From: a bacterium
GTDB lineage: Bacteria > CBDUZB01 > JAGLHV01
DNA: 10,231 bases
Assembly: GCA_023132075.1 (NCBI GenBank)
Contig: JAGLYT010000031.1
Span: forward strand, 1 to 10,231
Direction: 5' to 3'
The notes under the pieces are model-generated. The model was given only the letters and a program-made list of their open reading frames with translations. It made no database searches and was not told where the DNA came from. Below are positions 1-7,108 of this stretch, one piece after another. A program made the translations under genes and the position numbers. Each line of letters begins with the position of its first letter. The stretch's first letter is position 1.

Positions 1-551
1 CCCGTTGGTTCATCAGCTAAAATAAGGGATGGATTATTAATTAATGCACGAGCTATCGCCACCCTTTGCTGTTCACCCCCCGATAATTGTGAAGGTTTAT
101 GTTTTATTCTGTTTTTTAACCCCACTTCCTCTAATATTTTCAGTGCCCTTTTTTTAATCTCTTCCTTATTTCCATTTCTTTTTTCTGACTGACTTTCCAT
201 GTTCTCTGCCCTTATAAAAGCAGGAATCATAACATTTTCCAAAGCAGTAAATTCCGGAAGAAGATGATGAGACTGAAAAACAAAACCAATTCTCCTGCTG
301 CGCAAAATTGCTAATTGGCCTCTATTAAAATTACTGATATCTTCTCCGTTAAAAAAAAATTTGCCTTCACTCGGTCTTTCTATTGTACCAAAAATATGTA
401 GCAAGGTGCTTTTTCCTGCCCCTGAAGGGCCAAAAACAACATATATTTTTCCCTTTTCTATGCTTAAATTAACATTCCTTAAAATCTTGAGTTCTTCTTC
501 CCCGGGAAAATAATTCTTACATAGATTCTCTGTTTTTAAAATAATTTCCAT
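1..551 (-). CDS. lolD: LolD-type lipoprotein-release ABC transporter ATPase (3' end cut by window)
   Basis: The ATP-binding subunit of a LolCDE/MacB-type exporter hydrolyses ATP on the cytoplasmic face so that its FtsX-fold permease partner can extract lipoproteins from the inner membrane. The 183 visible codons show, in order, Walker [10 protein letters not shown] (residues 41-49), the Q-loop glutamine in VFQSHH (93), the ABC signature LSGGEQQ (156-162) and Walker B LILADEP (176-182). The frame then runs off the window edge, so the D-loop, H-loop and C-terminus are not seen. It starts with ATG 38 bases after the stop of the permease gene. The Shine-Dalgarno sequence is weak, which fits translation from a shared message. 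The LolD assignment rests on the permease being LolC/E-like; by sequence alone it could be any member of the LolD/MacB ATPase group. Confidence in the ATPase is very high, in the substrate good. Confidence 0.93.
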   Translation of the reverse strand, partial: MEIILKTENLCKNYFPGEEELKILRNVNLSIEKGKIYVVFGPSGAGKSTLLHIFGTIERPSEGKFFFNGEDISNFNRGQLAILRSRRIGFVFQSHHLLPEFTALENVMIPAFIRAENMESQSEKRNGNKEEIKKRALKILEEVGLKNRIKHKPSQLSGGEQQRVAIARALINNPSLILADEPT

Positions 552-589
552 TTTTTTACCACTAAATCATTTAGACTTATTTTATCCAT

Positions 590-1822
590 TTATTCATACC
601 TAATCGCTTCACACGGATCTAACCGGGATGCCTTATAAGCAGGATAAATAGTGGACAAAAAACTAATCAAAACAGCAGCCAAACCAACCAAAATAAAATC
701 CATCACCTGAATTTTTACCGGAAAGGTAGAAATATAATAAACATCCGCAGGTAATTTAATGAATTCGTATTTTTCTAATATTTTAGATATAACAAACCCC
801 AGAAAACATCCCAGAACAGTCCCTGAAAAACCAATAATAAACCCTTCCCATAAAAAAATATTCATAATTGCCCCGTCTTTAGCTCCCATCGCTTTAAGAA
901 TTCCAATATCTTTAACTTTTTCCATAGTCATTAGAATCAAAGTGGAAATAATATTAAAGGAAGCGACTAAAACAATTAAAGTCAAAATGATAAACATTCC
1001 AATCTTTTCTAATTTCAATGCAGTAAATAAATTTTTGTTACTACTCATCCAACTTCGTACCCAACAAGGATAGCCAAGTATTTCCTGAAGGTTTGCTGCC
1101 ACTTGATTAGCTTTAAATAAATCTTTAATTTTTATTTCTAATCCGGTAATTTTATCGTTTAAATTAAAAAGATTTTGGGCAACACTTAAAGAAACAAAAG
1201 CCATATTAGCATCGTACTCATACATGCCGACACTAAAAATACCACCCACTTTAAACTTCTTCATCCGGGGCATCATTCCCAGAGGTGTCACCACACTATA
1301 GGGAGAAATCAAAACAACTTCTTCATCCACAAAAACACCTAAATTTCTGGCTAATTCTTCCCCCAAAACAATCCCGGGTAAAGAGTCATTACTTAATAAA
1401 GAATTCAAACTTCCTTTCTCAATTTTTTGAGCAATATCAGATACTTTCGTCTCCTGAGAAGGATCAATCCCTTTGATTACAGATCCCGACACCTCTTTTC
1501 CCGCTTTTAATATTATCTGTCCATATACAAAAGGAGCTACAGCGACAACCTGTTGCTCCTGTTTTATTTTTTCTTTTATCTGCTGTAAATTTGATAAGGA
1601 TATTCCGTCTCCTTTTTGATCTAAAACAGCTACGTGTGCAGACATCCCCAGAATTTTATTTCTTAAATCATCTTGAAACCCATTCATTACCGAAAGAGTA
1701 ATGATTAATGCCGCCACTCCCAAAGCCACTCCTCCGATAGAAATAACGGTAATTAAAGATACAAAAACATGTTTTCTTTTCGCAATCAAATACCTTAAAC
1801 TAATAAAAAGTTCATAATTCAT
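590..1822 (-). CDS. lolC: LolC/LolE-family lipoprotein-releasing permease
   Basis: This inner-membrane permease of the FtsX/MacB fold pairs with the downstream LolD ATPase to release lipoproteins from the inner membrane for outer-membrane delivery. At 410 residues it has the usual LolC/E length. Visible are an N-terminal TM helix (about 19-46), a large periplasmic MacB-PCD domain (about 47-270), and three C-terminal TM helices (about 272-298, 323-348 and 374-394). The cytoplasmic coupling motif MEKVKDIGILKAMGA is present, as is the typical end DPCEAIRYE. Only one permease is seen next to lolD, so the transporter may use a homodimer of one LolC/E-type protein rather than the LolC+LolE pair of E. 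coli. This is inference, since a second permease could lie elsewhere. It starts 24 bases after the lysS stop, with only a weak, distant AAGG as ribosome site, and is very probably cotranscribed with lysS. Confidence 0.94.
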   Translation of the reverse strand: MNYELFISLRYLIAKRKHVFVSLITVISIGGVALGVAALIITLSVMNGFQDDLRNKILGMSAHVAVLDQKGDGISLSNLQQIKEKIKQEQQVVAVAPFVYGQIILKAGKEVSGSVIKGIDPSQETKVSDIAQKIEKGSLNSLLSNDSLPGIVLGEELARNLGVFVDEEVVLISPYSVVTPLGMMPRMKKFKVGGIFSVGMYEYDANMAFVSLSVAQNLFNLNDKITGLEIKIKDLFKANQVAANLQEILGYPCWVRSWMSSNKNLFTALKLEKIGMFIILTLIVLVASFNIISTLILMTMEKVKDIGILKAMGAKDGAIMNIFLWEGFIIGFSGTVLGCFLGFVISKILEKYEFIKLPADVYYISTFPVKIQVMDFILVGLAAVLISFLSTIYPAYKASRLDPCEAIRYE

Positions 1823-1846
1823 AAATTATTTTATTTAAACCTTAAA

Positions 1847-3322
1847 TCATTCCTTTTTCATTTGTGGAAACAAAATTACCTCTCTAATTGAACTGGAATT
1901 GGTTAAAAGCATAACCAATCTATCTATACCTATCCCCAATCCACCGCAAGGAGGCATTCCATATTCTAAAGCACGAATATAATCGTCATCCATCATTTGT
2001 GCTTCCTGGTCTCCTTTTTGCTTAGCCTTCATTTGTTCTCCCATTCTTTTTTTCTGCTCGCCCGGGTCATTTAACTCTGAATAAGCATTAGCCAATTCAA
2101 AATTACCGATAAACAACTCAAATCTTTCTACTATTTCGGGATTATCCTCCCTTGATTTAGCTAACGGGGAAAGATATTTAGGATAATCTGTTATAAATAT
2201 GGGTTGGACAAGTTTAGGAACTACAAAGGCATCAAAAATATGATCGAGAACTTTATGAGATTTGGTTTCCCGCTCATACTTAACATTCAGTTTATCTGCT
2301 ATATCCATCATTTCTTTCTTTTCCTCTACCTTGCTAAAATCAATACCGGTATTTTCGTGGAGTAAATCAAAAAAACATTTCCTCTCCCACGGAGGAGATA
2401 AATCTATTTTATTCCCTTTATATTCAATCTCCAATTTCCCGAAAATTTCTTTAGTAATACCGACGAGCATTTCCTCACAAACTTCCATCATTTCATTATA
2501 ATCGCTATACGACTGATATATTTCCAGCATAGTAAATTCAGGATTGTGCCGGGTAGAAATACCTTCATTCCTGAAATTTTTATTTAACTCATAGACCCTT
2601 TCCATTCCCCCGACAATTAATCGTTTAAGATATAATTCAGGAGCAACCCGCAAAAACAAATCCATATTTAATGCATTATGATGAGTAACAAAAGGTTTAG
2701 CGGTAGCCCCTCCCACAACAGATTGCATCATCGGGGTTTCCACTTCCAGAAAATCCCTCTTATCCAAAAACTGCCTTATCATCTTTATTATTCTGCTGCG
2801 TATAACAAAAATTTCCTTTGCCCTGTCGTTCATAATTAAATCTACATATCGCTGACGATAGCGAATTTCCGTGTCTTTCAAACCATGCCATTTTTCCGGT
2901 AAAACACGCAACGATTTGGCCAATAAAATTAATTTATCCGCATGGATAGTAATTTCCCCTGTTCTTGTTTTAAAAACTTTGCCTTCCACTCCAACAAAAT
3001 CACCTATATCCATTCTTTTATAAAAAAGGTAGTTTTCCTCTCCCAAATCATTTTTACCAACATAAATCTGCACCTTTCCCCAACCATCTTTAAGATGAGA
3101 AAAACTGACTTTTCCCATAATACGCCTGGATATCATCCGCCCGGCAAAAGATACCCGTTTATCGCTTTCTTCTCCATTATTCAGGGATTTAAATTCTTCG
3201 TTAAGGTCAATAGACTTACATTTACCCTCAAATTTGTGAGGAAAAGGATTTACTCCCTTTTCGTATAATTCCGCTAATTTATCCTTCCTTTGTAAAATTA
3301 ATGAATTAATATCTTCAGTCAC
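1847..3322 (-). CDS. lysS: Lysyl-tRNA synthetase, class II
   Basis: This enzyme charges tRNA-Lys with lysine in the cytoplasm using ATP. At 491 residues it is full length. The N-terminal OB-fold anticodon-binding domain (about 56-133) contains VSFAGRMISRRIMGKVSF. The class II catalytic domain follows, with motif 2 FRNEGISTRHNPEF (250-263) and motif 3 GGLGIGIDRL (460-469) continuing to REVILFPQ. The start is GTG, supported by a perfect AAGGAG seven bases upstream at 3330-3335. A sigma70-like promoter at 3400-3428 gives a leader of about 70 bases. That leader is too short for a T-box or a lysine riboswitch, and neither is visible. lysS is the first gene of an apparent lysS-lolC-lolD operon, an arrangement known from several diderm lineages. 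I see no missing catalytic element. Confidence 0.98.
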   Translation of the reverse strand: MTEDINSLILQRKDKLAELYEKGVNPFPHKFEGKCKSIDLNEEFKSLNNGEESDKRVSFAGRMISRRIMGKVSFSHLKDGWGKVQIYVGKNDLGEENYLFYKRMDIGDFVGVEGKVFKTRTGEITIHADKLILLAKSLRVLPEKWHGLKDTEIRYRQRYVDLIMNDRAKEIFVIRSRIIKMIRQFLDKRDFLEVETPMMQSVVGGATAKPFVTHHNALNMDLFLRVAPELYLKRLIVGGMERVYELNKNFRNEGISTRHNPEFTMLEIYQSYSDYNEMMEVCEEMLVGITKEIFGKLEIEYKGNKIDLSPPWERKCFFDLLHENTGIDFSKVEEKKEMMDIADKLNVKYERETKSHKVLDHIFDAFVVPKLVQPIFITDYPKYLSPLAKSREDNPEIVERFELFIGNFELANAYSELNDPGEQKKRMGEQMKAKQKGDQEAQMMDDDYIRALEYGMPPCGGLGIGIDRLVMLLTNSSSIREVILFPQMKKE

Positions 3323-3329
3323 CTTTTAT

Positions 3330-3335
3330 CTCCTT
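3330..3335 (-). promoter_or_regulatory. Shine-Dalgarno sequence deciding the GTG start of lysS
   Basis: AAGGAG on the minus strand, seven bases before the GTG at 3320-3322. The match and spacing make the GTG start convincing. Confidence 0.85.
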
Positions 3336-3353
3336 TTAAATTACTAATCGATA

Positions 3354-3368
3354 AACGAAATTTTCGTT
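3354..3368. repeat. Short palindrome in the lysS leader
   Basis: AACGAAA and TTTCGTT flank one central base, a 7-bp-arm palindrome lying in the untranslated leader between the promoter and the ribosome site. As RNA it would make only a weak hairpin (about 5 bp). As DNA it could be a protein-binding site downstream of the start point. No function can be assigned. Confidence 0.4.
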
Positions 3369-3399
3369 AACAAACGACATGATTTATTAAAGTTTTTTT

Positions 3400-3428
3400 A
3401 TAATACTTTATTTATATATTCTTGTCAA
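3400..3428 (-). promoter_or_regulatory. Sigma70-like promoter of lysS-lolC-lolD
   Basis: Reading the minus strand, a perfect -35 TTGACA (3428-3423) is followed by a 17-base spacer and the -10 TATTAT (3405-3400). The expected start point is near 3393, giving a leader of about 70 bases before the lysS GTG. It lies just downstream of the PAP2 stop and its hairpin, so lysS has its own transcription start. Confidence 0.82.
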
Positions 3429-3448
3429 GATTAACCCCGCCGCACCTT

Positions 3449-3494
3449 GTTCCAATGCGGGTTTGGAAACTCTATTCCAAACCCGCATTGGAAC
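3449..3494. repeat. Perfect 20-bp inverted repeat across the PAP2 stop codon
   Basis: The arms at 3449-3468 and 3475-3494 are perfect reverse complements with a 6-base loop (ACTCTA on the plus strand). Each arm is itself a partial palindrome, beginning TTCCAA and ending TTGGAA. These hexamers recur at 3450, 3463, 3475 and 3488, with another TTGGAA at 3500, so they are spaced 12-13 bases apart. The element is visibly richer in G and C than its surroundings. It encodes the last residues of the PAP2 protein and places that gene's TAG in the loop. No run of T follows on either strand, so it is not a standard intrinsic terminator. It could be an interspersed REP/MITE-like repeat or a 3' end stabiliser. 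Confidence 0.9.
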
Positions 3495-4065
3495 GGGATT
3501 TGGAAGAGGCTCTCTTTCTTTTCAAGAACTCCCATTTAAAACCTTTAAATATCTGAATAGACAATAGCACACAGACCCCTCCCACGATAACACCTGCGGC
3601 AACATCCAGGGGATAATGCACTCCTACATAAACACGGGAAAAACCCACTACTACTGCTATCCCGAAAACCAAAAAACCAATCCATACCCGACGCCAAATA
3701 TAAGTTATTACCATCGCCATAGAAAAAATATTAGCGGCATGAGAAGAAGGCAAAGAAAACCCGCCGGAACCTACCAATTGATGCACATCATCTAAAACCT
3801 TGTACGGTCGTAAGCGGTGAAATAAAGGCTTTAGTAATCTACTGCTTACTTGATCACTTAAAATTAACGTAATCAGGCAAAGCAAAAAAGTCTTTTTTCC
3901 TTTTTCATTGCCCCAGATAAACAAACTCAAAAATATTATTATTAACGGTATCCGCCAATATCTGACATTGGTAATTATCGGCATAATTAAATCAAAGAAG
4001 TTATTCTCCAATCCCCGATTTATAAAATAAAATAATTTAACATCTAAAGCGTTCAAAAAATCCAT
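3472..4065 (-). CDS. PAP2-superfamily membrane phosphatase
   Basis: This integral membrane phosphatase probably acts on a lipid phosphate such as undecaprenyl diphosphate, phosphatidylglycerophosphate or a lipid A phosphate. All three PAP2 signatures are present: K79-x6-R86-P87 (KPLFHRLRP), PSSH at 106-109 and SR-x5-H-x3-D at 143-154 (SRVYVGVHYPLD), with His109 and His150 as the expected catalytic pair. Hydrophobic helices lie at about 37-52, 57-72, 110-122, 128-142 and 153-172, and 197 residues is normal for bacterial members. The ATG start has AAGAGA seven bases upstream. The last dozen residues, rich in Ser, Arg and Lys, look like an added tail, and the final eight are encoded by the inverted repeat. 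The gene lies behind a terminator at 4092-4120, so its expression may depend on readthrough. The exact substrate cannot be told from sequence. Confidence 0.93.
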   Translation of the reverse strand: MDFLNALDVKLFYFINRGLENNFFDLIMPIITNVRYWRIPLIIIFLSLFIWGNEKGKKTFLLCLITLILSDQVSSRLLKPLFHRLRPYKVLDDVHQLVGSGGFSLPSSHAANIFSMAMVITYIWRRVWIGFLVFGIAVVVGFSRVYVGVHYPLDVAAGVIVGGVCVLLSIQIFKGFKWEFLKRKRASSKSRSNAGLE

Positions 4066-4085
4066 TAATAAATCTCTTTTATTGT

Positions 4086-4160
4086 CTAATTAAAAAAACC
4101 TGTTATTCCAGTTAACAGATCGCCGGCAATATTCTCAACCGACGCTTTCACAACCTTCAT
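4086..4160 (-). CDS. Possible 24-residue small ORF overlapping the metallo-hydrolase stop
   Basis: On the minus strand the ATG of this ORF overlaps the TGA of the preceding gene as ATGA, a layout typical of translational coupling. The predicted peptide begins MKVVKASVENIAGDLL and ends TGITGFFN before TAG, with no internal stop. The reading frame passes straight through the predicted terminator hairpin and its T-run, ending 20 bases before the PAP2 ATG. There is no strong Shine-Dalgarno sequence, so translation would rely on termination-reinitiation. The ORF is short enough to arise by chance. It could be a real microprotein or a leader peptide controlling readthrough. I do not recognise the peptide. 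Confidence 0.28.
   Translation of the reverse strand: MKVVKASVENIAGDLLTGITGFFN
4092..4120 (-). terminator. Intrinsic terminator after the metallo-hydrolase gene
   Basis: On the minus strand, CTGTTA and TAACAG form a stem around a 7-base loop. The stem extends to 8 bp with a U-G and an A-U pair and is followed directly by seven T. The stem is modest in G+C but the T-run is clean. It lies between the metallo-hydrolase stop and the PAP2 start, so it would end the histidine kinase/hydrolase message. Confidence 0.6.
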
Positions 4161-4798
4161 ATCTCTATCACTTTCCCCACTCCTCCGCTAACATACTTTT
4201 GGGGATAAAGTGATTTTATTTCCGATTGATATTGTGTACAATGAGTGGGACAAATTAATTCTAAACCTTCAACTAAATTAAATTCTTTAAATCCATGCAT
4301 CCCCCCAATAATTGCATAAGGTTTTCCCCACGGAGAAGTTGAATCCAAAATAGATTTAATTCCCGGATGAGAACATCCCACAATCACAATGATTCCTTCT
4401 ACGGTTTTAACTATAAGAGATTGTTCTGTATTTCCCAATTCACCTGTGGAAAAAATATTCTCGTGAATTTTAAATGCTTCTTTTACTTTAACCACTTCTT
4501 TCGCTTGATGAAGTTCAGAGGCAGAAACCGGAATATAAACCTTCACCGGATTTATTTTAAGAAAATCGGAAAGTCCCCCGGTATGATCCCAATGATTATG
4601 AGAAATAAAAACTTCTTCGATCAGGGATGGATTTATATTAAGTTTTTCCATGTTATGGAGAAGGATATCTCCATTTCCCCCGGTATCAAACAATATTTTC
4701 CGGCCATACACTTCTACCAGACAAGCAAACCCCCAATCGGCCTTAAGATTCATTTTGTCTTTATTTACTTCATTATCATATATAATAGTGATTTTCAT
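4157..4798 (-). CDS. Metallo-beta-lactamase-fold hydrolase, COG1237-like
   Basis: This is a soluble metal-dependent hydrolase of the metallo-beta-lactamase fold. From the ATG used here (213 residues) it shows SHNHWDHTGG with His67, His69, Asp71 and His72, then GCSHPGI with His144, and GGMHGF with His168. The near-terminal motif is CPTHC with His186. This pattern matches the group annotated as 7,8-dihydropterin-6-methyl-4-(ribofuranosyl)aminobenzene-phosphate synthase-like (COG1237), but it is shorter than the roughly 250-280 residues I expect there, so a substrate-pocket segment may be reduced. An in-frame GTG at 4817-4819 would add seven residues. I prefer ATG because family members typically begin MKIT-like, and neither start has a good ribosome site. 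No strong promoter is seen in the 125 bases upstream, so readthrough from the kinase gene is likely. The substrate is unknown. Confidence 0.88.
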   Translation of the reverse strand: MKITIIYDNEVNKDKMNLKADWGFACLVEVYGRKILFDTGGNGDILLHNMEKLNINPSLIEEVFISHNHWDHTGGLSDFLKINPVKVYIPVSASELHQAKEVVKVKEAFKIHENIFSTGELGNTEQSLIVKTVEGIIVIVGCSHPGIKSILDSTSPWGKPYAIIGGMHGFKEFNLVEGLELICPTHCTQYQSEIKSLYPQKYVSGGVGKVIEI

Positions 4799-4912
4799 AT
4801 TAATTTTATTTAACCACACTGTTTTTATTTATTTTTAGAATTTTATCTTTTTTTAGTTTCCACATCATAATTGGGATAATTAACAAATATGGCAGGCTTT
4901 AATAATAAAACA

Positions 4913-4924
4913 ATGTAATTACAT
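4913..4924. repeat. 12-bp perfect palindrome after the histidine kinase gene
   Basis: ATGTAATTACAT is self-complementary and begins at the last base of the kinase stop codon. It lies in a 125-base gap that otherwise holds AT-rich sequence with no convincing promoter or terminator. It might be an operator half-site pair or chance in AT-rich DNA. Confidence 0.35.
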
Positions 4925-5913
4925 CAATTACTTCTGGGAAGGACAACAACAAAATTACTTCCTTTTATAATATCCCCTTTAATTCTATCCTCCACCCATA
5001 TTTTCCCACTCCATCCCTCAACTATTTGCCTCACCAGAGTAAGTCCGAGGCCTGAGCCACCAACGCTCTCATCTCCCCGTTGTAATCTATTAAAAATTTT
5101 TTCTTTCATCCTATCCGATATTCCCGGGCCATTATCTTTAAATTCTATTTTCCAAAACCCTTCATCCGTTGACAAACTATGGCTAATTTCTATGACAACC
5201 TTTTCCTGCCGATTAAACTTAACTGCATTTTGAAGCAAATTACTAATTACGTCTTCTATTAACTCATTTCCCTCAATAATAACCTCTCCGGGTAGTAAAC
5301 TATGTTTAATATCAATTTTTTTATCAGGGAAACCGGATTTAATTGAATCTATAACACGCATTAATATATTATATATATCAATTTTTTCTGTTTTTTCCCC
5401 TTTGCCCGAAACTTTCGATAATTTACGCACATTGGATATTAATGTTACAATCCTTCTAATTTGACTTAAAGGAACCTCGATAATTTTTCTAAATTCATCT
5501 GATAATTTCGGTTTTTTTGATAAAAACAATAGATAGTTAAAAATAATCTGAATCATATTACTAATGTCATGGTCCATTAAATCATTTAGGAACACAACAC
5601 GCTCATGTTCACTACAAAGCCTTGTCTCCGATTGATATCGTTTTAAATTATTTTTATAAAAAATCATTAGAAAAAAAATGGATACCACAAAACACATACT
5701 CCCTTCTATCAATAATTCCACCCAGTTAATAGGGGTATCCGGTGCACAAAAAACTGTATGGGGTAAATCCAATATCTCATTTAAGAAAATTACCACAATA
5801 ACAACAATAAAAAAAGATAAGGGTAACAATAAATCTTTTAACGCCTTTTTTTTCTGTTCTTCAAGACTGTTTAATTTTTTACGCACTTCCTTCATTCCTT
5901 TATCCTTGTCCAT
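4924..5913 (-). CDS. Membrane sensor histidine kinase
   Basis: This protein autophosphorylates on a histidine and passes the phosphate to a response regulator, none of which is encoded here. The 329 residues comprise a charged N-terminus, TM helices at about 30-50 and 68-87, an exposed loop of only about 17 residues, then the dimerisation/phosphoacceptor helix LNDLMDHDISNMIQ with His115. The HATPase domain follows, with N-box NLLQNAVKF (225-233), G1 DNGPGIS (260-266) and G2 GGSGLGL (285-291). There is no PAS, GAF or HAMP domain, so sensing is probably intramembrane or by a partner protein. The DLM-x-HDI-x-NM pattern resembles kinases common in methanogenic archaea. The gene has its own promoter at 5989-6017. 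The second ATG (codon 7, 5893-5895) is preceded by AAGGATAAAGGA and is a credible alternative start, since the first ATG has a weakly placed ribosome site. Confidence 0.94.
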   Translation of the reverse strand: MDKDKGMKEVRKKLNSLEEQKKKALKDLLLPLSFFIVVIVVIFLNEILDLPHTVFCAPDTPINWVELLIEGSMCFVVSIFFLMIFYKNNLKRYQSETRLCSEHERVVFLNDLMDHDISNMIQIIFNYLLFLSKKPKLSDEFRKIIEVPLSQIRRIVTLISNVRKLSKVSGKGEKTEKIDIYNILMRVIDSIKSGFPDKKIDIKHSLLPGEVIIEGNELIEDVISNLLQNAVKFNRQEKVVIEISHSLSTDEGFWKIEFKDNGPGISDRMKEKIFNRLQRGDESVGGSGLGLTLVRQIVEGWSGKIWVEDRIKGDIIKGSNFVVVLPRSN

Positions 5914-5988
5914 TTTATATTTTTATTCCTATTCCTGTTTTATTTCCCTCTTCCTCTAAACCCGATAATCCCAACTATTCTCTCTTCT

Positions 5989-6017
5989 AATCTAACAAAT
6001 GATGAGGAAAATGTCAA
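5989..6017 (-). promoter_or_regulatory. Extended -10 promoter of the histidine kinase gene
   Basis: The minus strand reads TTGACA (6017-6012), a 17-base spacer ending TGT, then TAGATT (5994-5989). The -35 is perfect and TG-n precedes the -10. The start point should fall near 5982, leaving a purine-rich leader of about 69 bases. Confidence 0.8.
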
Positions 6018-6037
6018 TATATTCTTGTTTTTCTACT

Positions 6038-6061
6038 TTTAATCCTCTTAGATTGATTAAA
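6038..6061 (-). repeat. Inverted repeat over the methyltransferase stop codon
   Basis: TTTAATC and GATTAAA form a perfect 7-bp stem with a 10-base loop that includes the gene's TAA. On the coding strand no T-run follows, so it is at best a weak terminator before the kinase promoter. Confidence 0.35.
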
Positions 6062-7049
6062 TTCTATTTTTCCTTAAATAAAATGCGGCCTGGTCTCCCC
6101 GGTTTTCTGCATTTAATTTCTCTGCTTTTAGCCTAAAAGCTTTAATTTCTGCCCTTGAAAAAATTGAATTTGAAGGATTTACGACATATGACCGATTAGA
6201 CATTAAAGGAATACTCTTTAGATATTGTTCACTTCCCCAAAACTGAAAATCCGTTGAATTATAAACAATTTTTTCCAGATTAAGACCTGCTTTTTGGGCT
6301 AATATTCCGACACTTTTTTTAGAATGAAGAAACAAATGTCTTGGAGCATCGAGTTGTACCCAATCGGTACGATAACGTTCCCAGACATAAGAAGAAACAG
6401 TGGGAATTACAATCAAACAAACACCATTTTCCGATAATAACCCTGCTATAACCTGAAGAGTATTTAATTGCTCCGGCATATGCTCAAAGGAATGATGCAT
6501 CATTATTAAATCCCATTTTCCATAAAGATTACAAATTGTTTTTTTAATTACCTTTAATCCATTATTATACTTAATATCTTCTTTAATATACGGGTCAACT
6601 CCCATCAAATTTTTAAAACCCATTTGACTAAGTGTTTCCAGAAAAGAACCTGCTCCACATCCAACATCTAATATCTTTGTCTCCTTGCTTAAATTAACCT
6701 TTGATAAGCTTTGAAGATAAAATAAACTACGCAACCATTCGTTAGGAAAGCCCCTATAAATTAATTTACCAATAATTCCTTTATTAAAAACAGCATACCT
6801 GTCTCTTAATTTTTTTACCAGTTTCTTAATTGGACTTGTGAATTGATTAGACCCGGCAAGAGAAAAGCTGTAATAATCCGGTGAATAATATTTTGAGATA
6901 TTTAAGGGGACTTTCGAAATTTGCAGGCATTCACATTTTGCACACTGAAAATAAACAAATTTATCTCCCCATCCAAACATCTTTTCCTGCACTTCATAGA
7001 ATTTATTGCCTCTTAAGTTATTACAAATTCCACATTTCATTTCTTCCAT
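6057..7049 (-). CDS. Zinc-ribbon class I SAM-dependent methyltransferase
   Basis: This is a cytoplasmic methyltransferase using S-adenosylmethionine. From the ATG used here (330 residues) it begins with a zinc-ribbon-like knuckle, C6-x2-C9 and C36-x2-C39. After a linker comes the Rossmann-type domain with motif I ILDVGCGAGSF (126-136), the acidic end of strand 2 in MGVDPY, and the post-motif HHSFEHMPE (185-193). The C-terminus is a basic helix. This zinc-ribbon plus methyltransferase layout is frequent in surface polysaccharide and glycan gene sets, and glycan or lipid methylation is one guess, but the neighbours do not prove it. A TTG at 7056-7058 would add three residues, and a further in-frame ATG lies at codon 4. 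The ATG at 7047-7049 is my choice although no start has a strong ribosome site. It follows the alpha/beta hydrolase by about 60 bases and is probably cotranscribed with it. Confidence 0.9.
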   Translation of the reverse strand: MEEMKCGICNNLRGNKFYEVQEKMFGWGDKFVYFQCAKCECLQISKVPLNISKYYSPDYYSFSLAGSNQFTSPIKKLVKKLRDRYAVFNKGIIGKLIYRGFPNEWLRSLFYLQSLSKVNLSKETKILDVGCGAGSFLETLSQMGFKNLMGVDPYIKEDIKYNNGLKVIKKTICNLYGKWDLIMMHHSFEHMPEQLNTLQVIAGLLSENGVCLIVIPTVSSYVWERYRTDWVQLDAPRHLFLHSKKSVGILAQKAGLNLEKIVYNSTDFQFWGSEQYLKSIPLMSNRSYVVNPSNSIFSRAEIKAFRLKAEKLNAENRGDQAAFYLRKNRI

Positions 7050-7108
7050 AATAATCAACTCAAAAATAAACCCGTTTCGGTTAATTTGTCCTTTATTTTT
7101 CTGTTTCT

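Noticed and set aside
759-1073. Open frame of about 100 codons on the plus strand
   Set aside because: It lies wholly antisense to lolC, has no family features or ribosome site, and is a frame shadow in AT-rich DNA. The same holds for plus-strand frames at 1285-1476, 2262-2501, 2942-3268, 4367-4838, 5678-5959 and 7332-7630.
3323-3399. T-box or lysine riboswitch ahead of lysS
   Set aside because: The leader from the predicted start point is only about 70 bases, with no specifier loop, T-box sequence or multi-stem aptamer and no terminator.
3449-3494. The perfect inverted repeat as an intrinsic terminator
   Set aside because: Neither strand has a T-run after the hairpin. It is kept as a repeat instead.
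4799-4923. Promoter for the metallo-hydrolase
   Set aside because: TATGAT-like and TAAAAT-like hexamers occur, but none has a credible -35 at 16-18 bases.
7069-7082. Terminator between the alpha/beta hydrolase and the zinc-ribbon methyltransferase (AACC/GGTT before TATTTTT)
   Set aside because: The stem is four base pairs with a bulge option, too weak to call.
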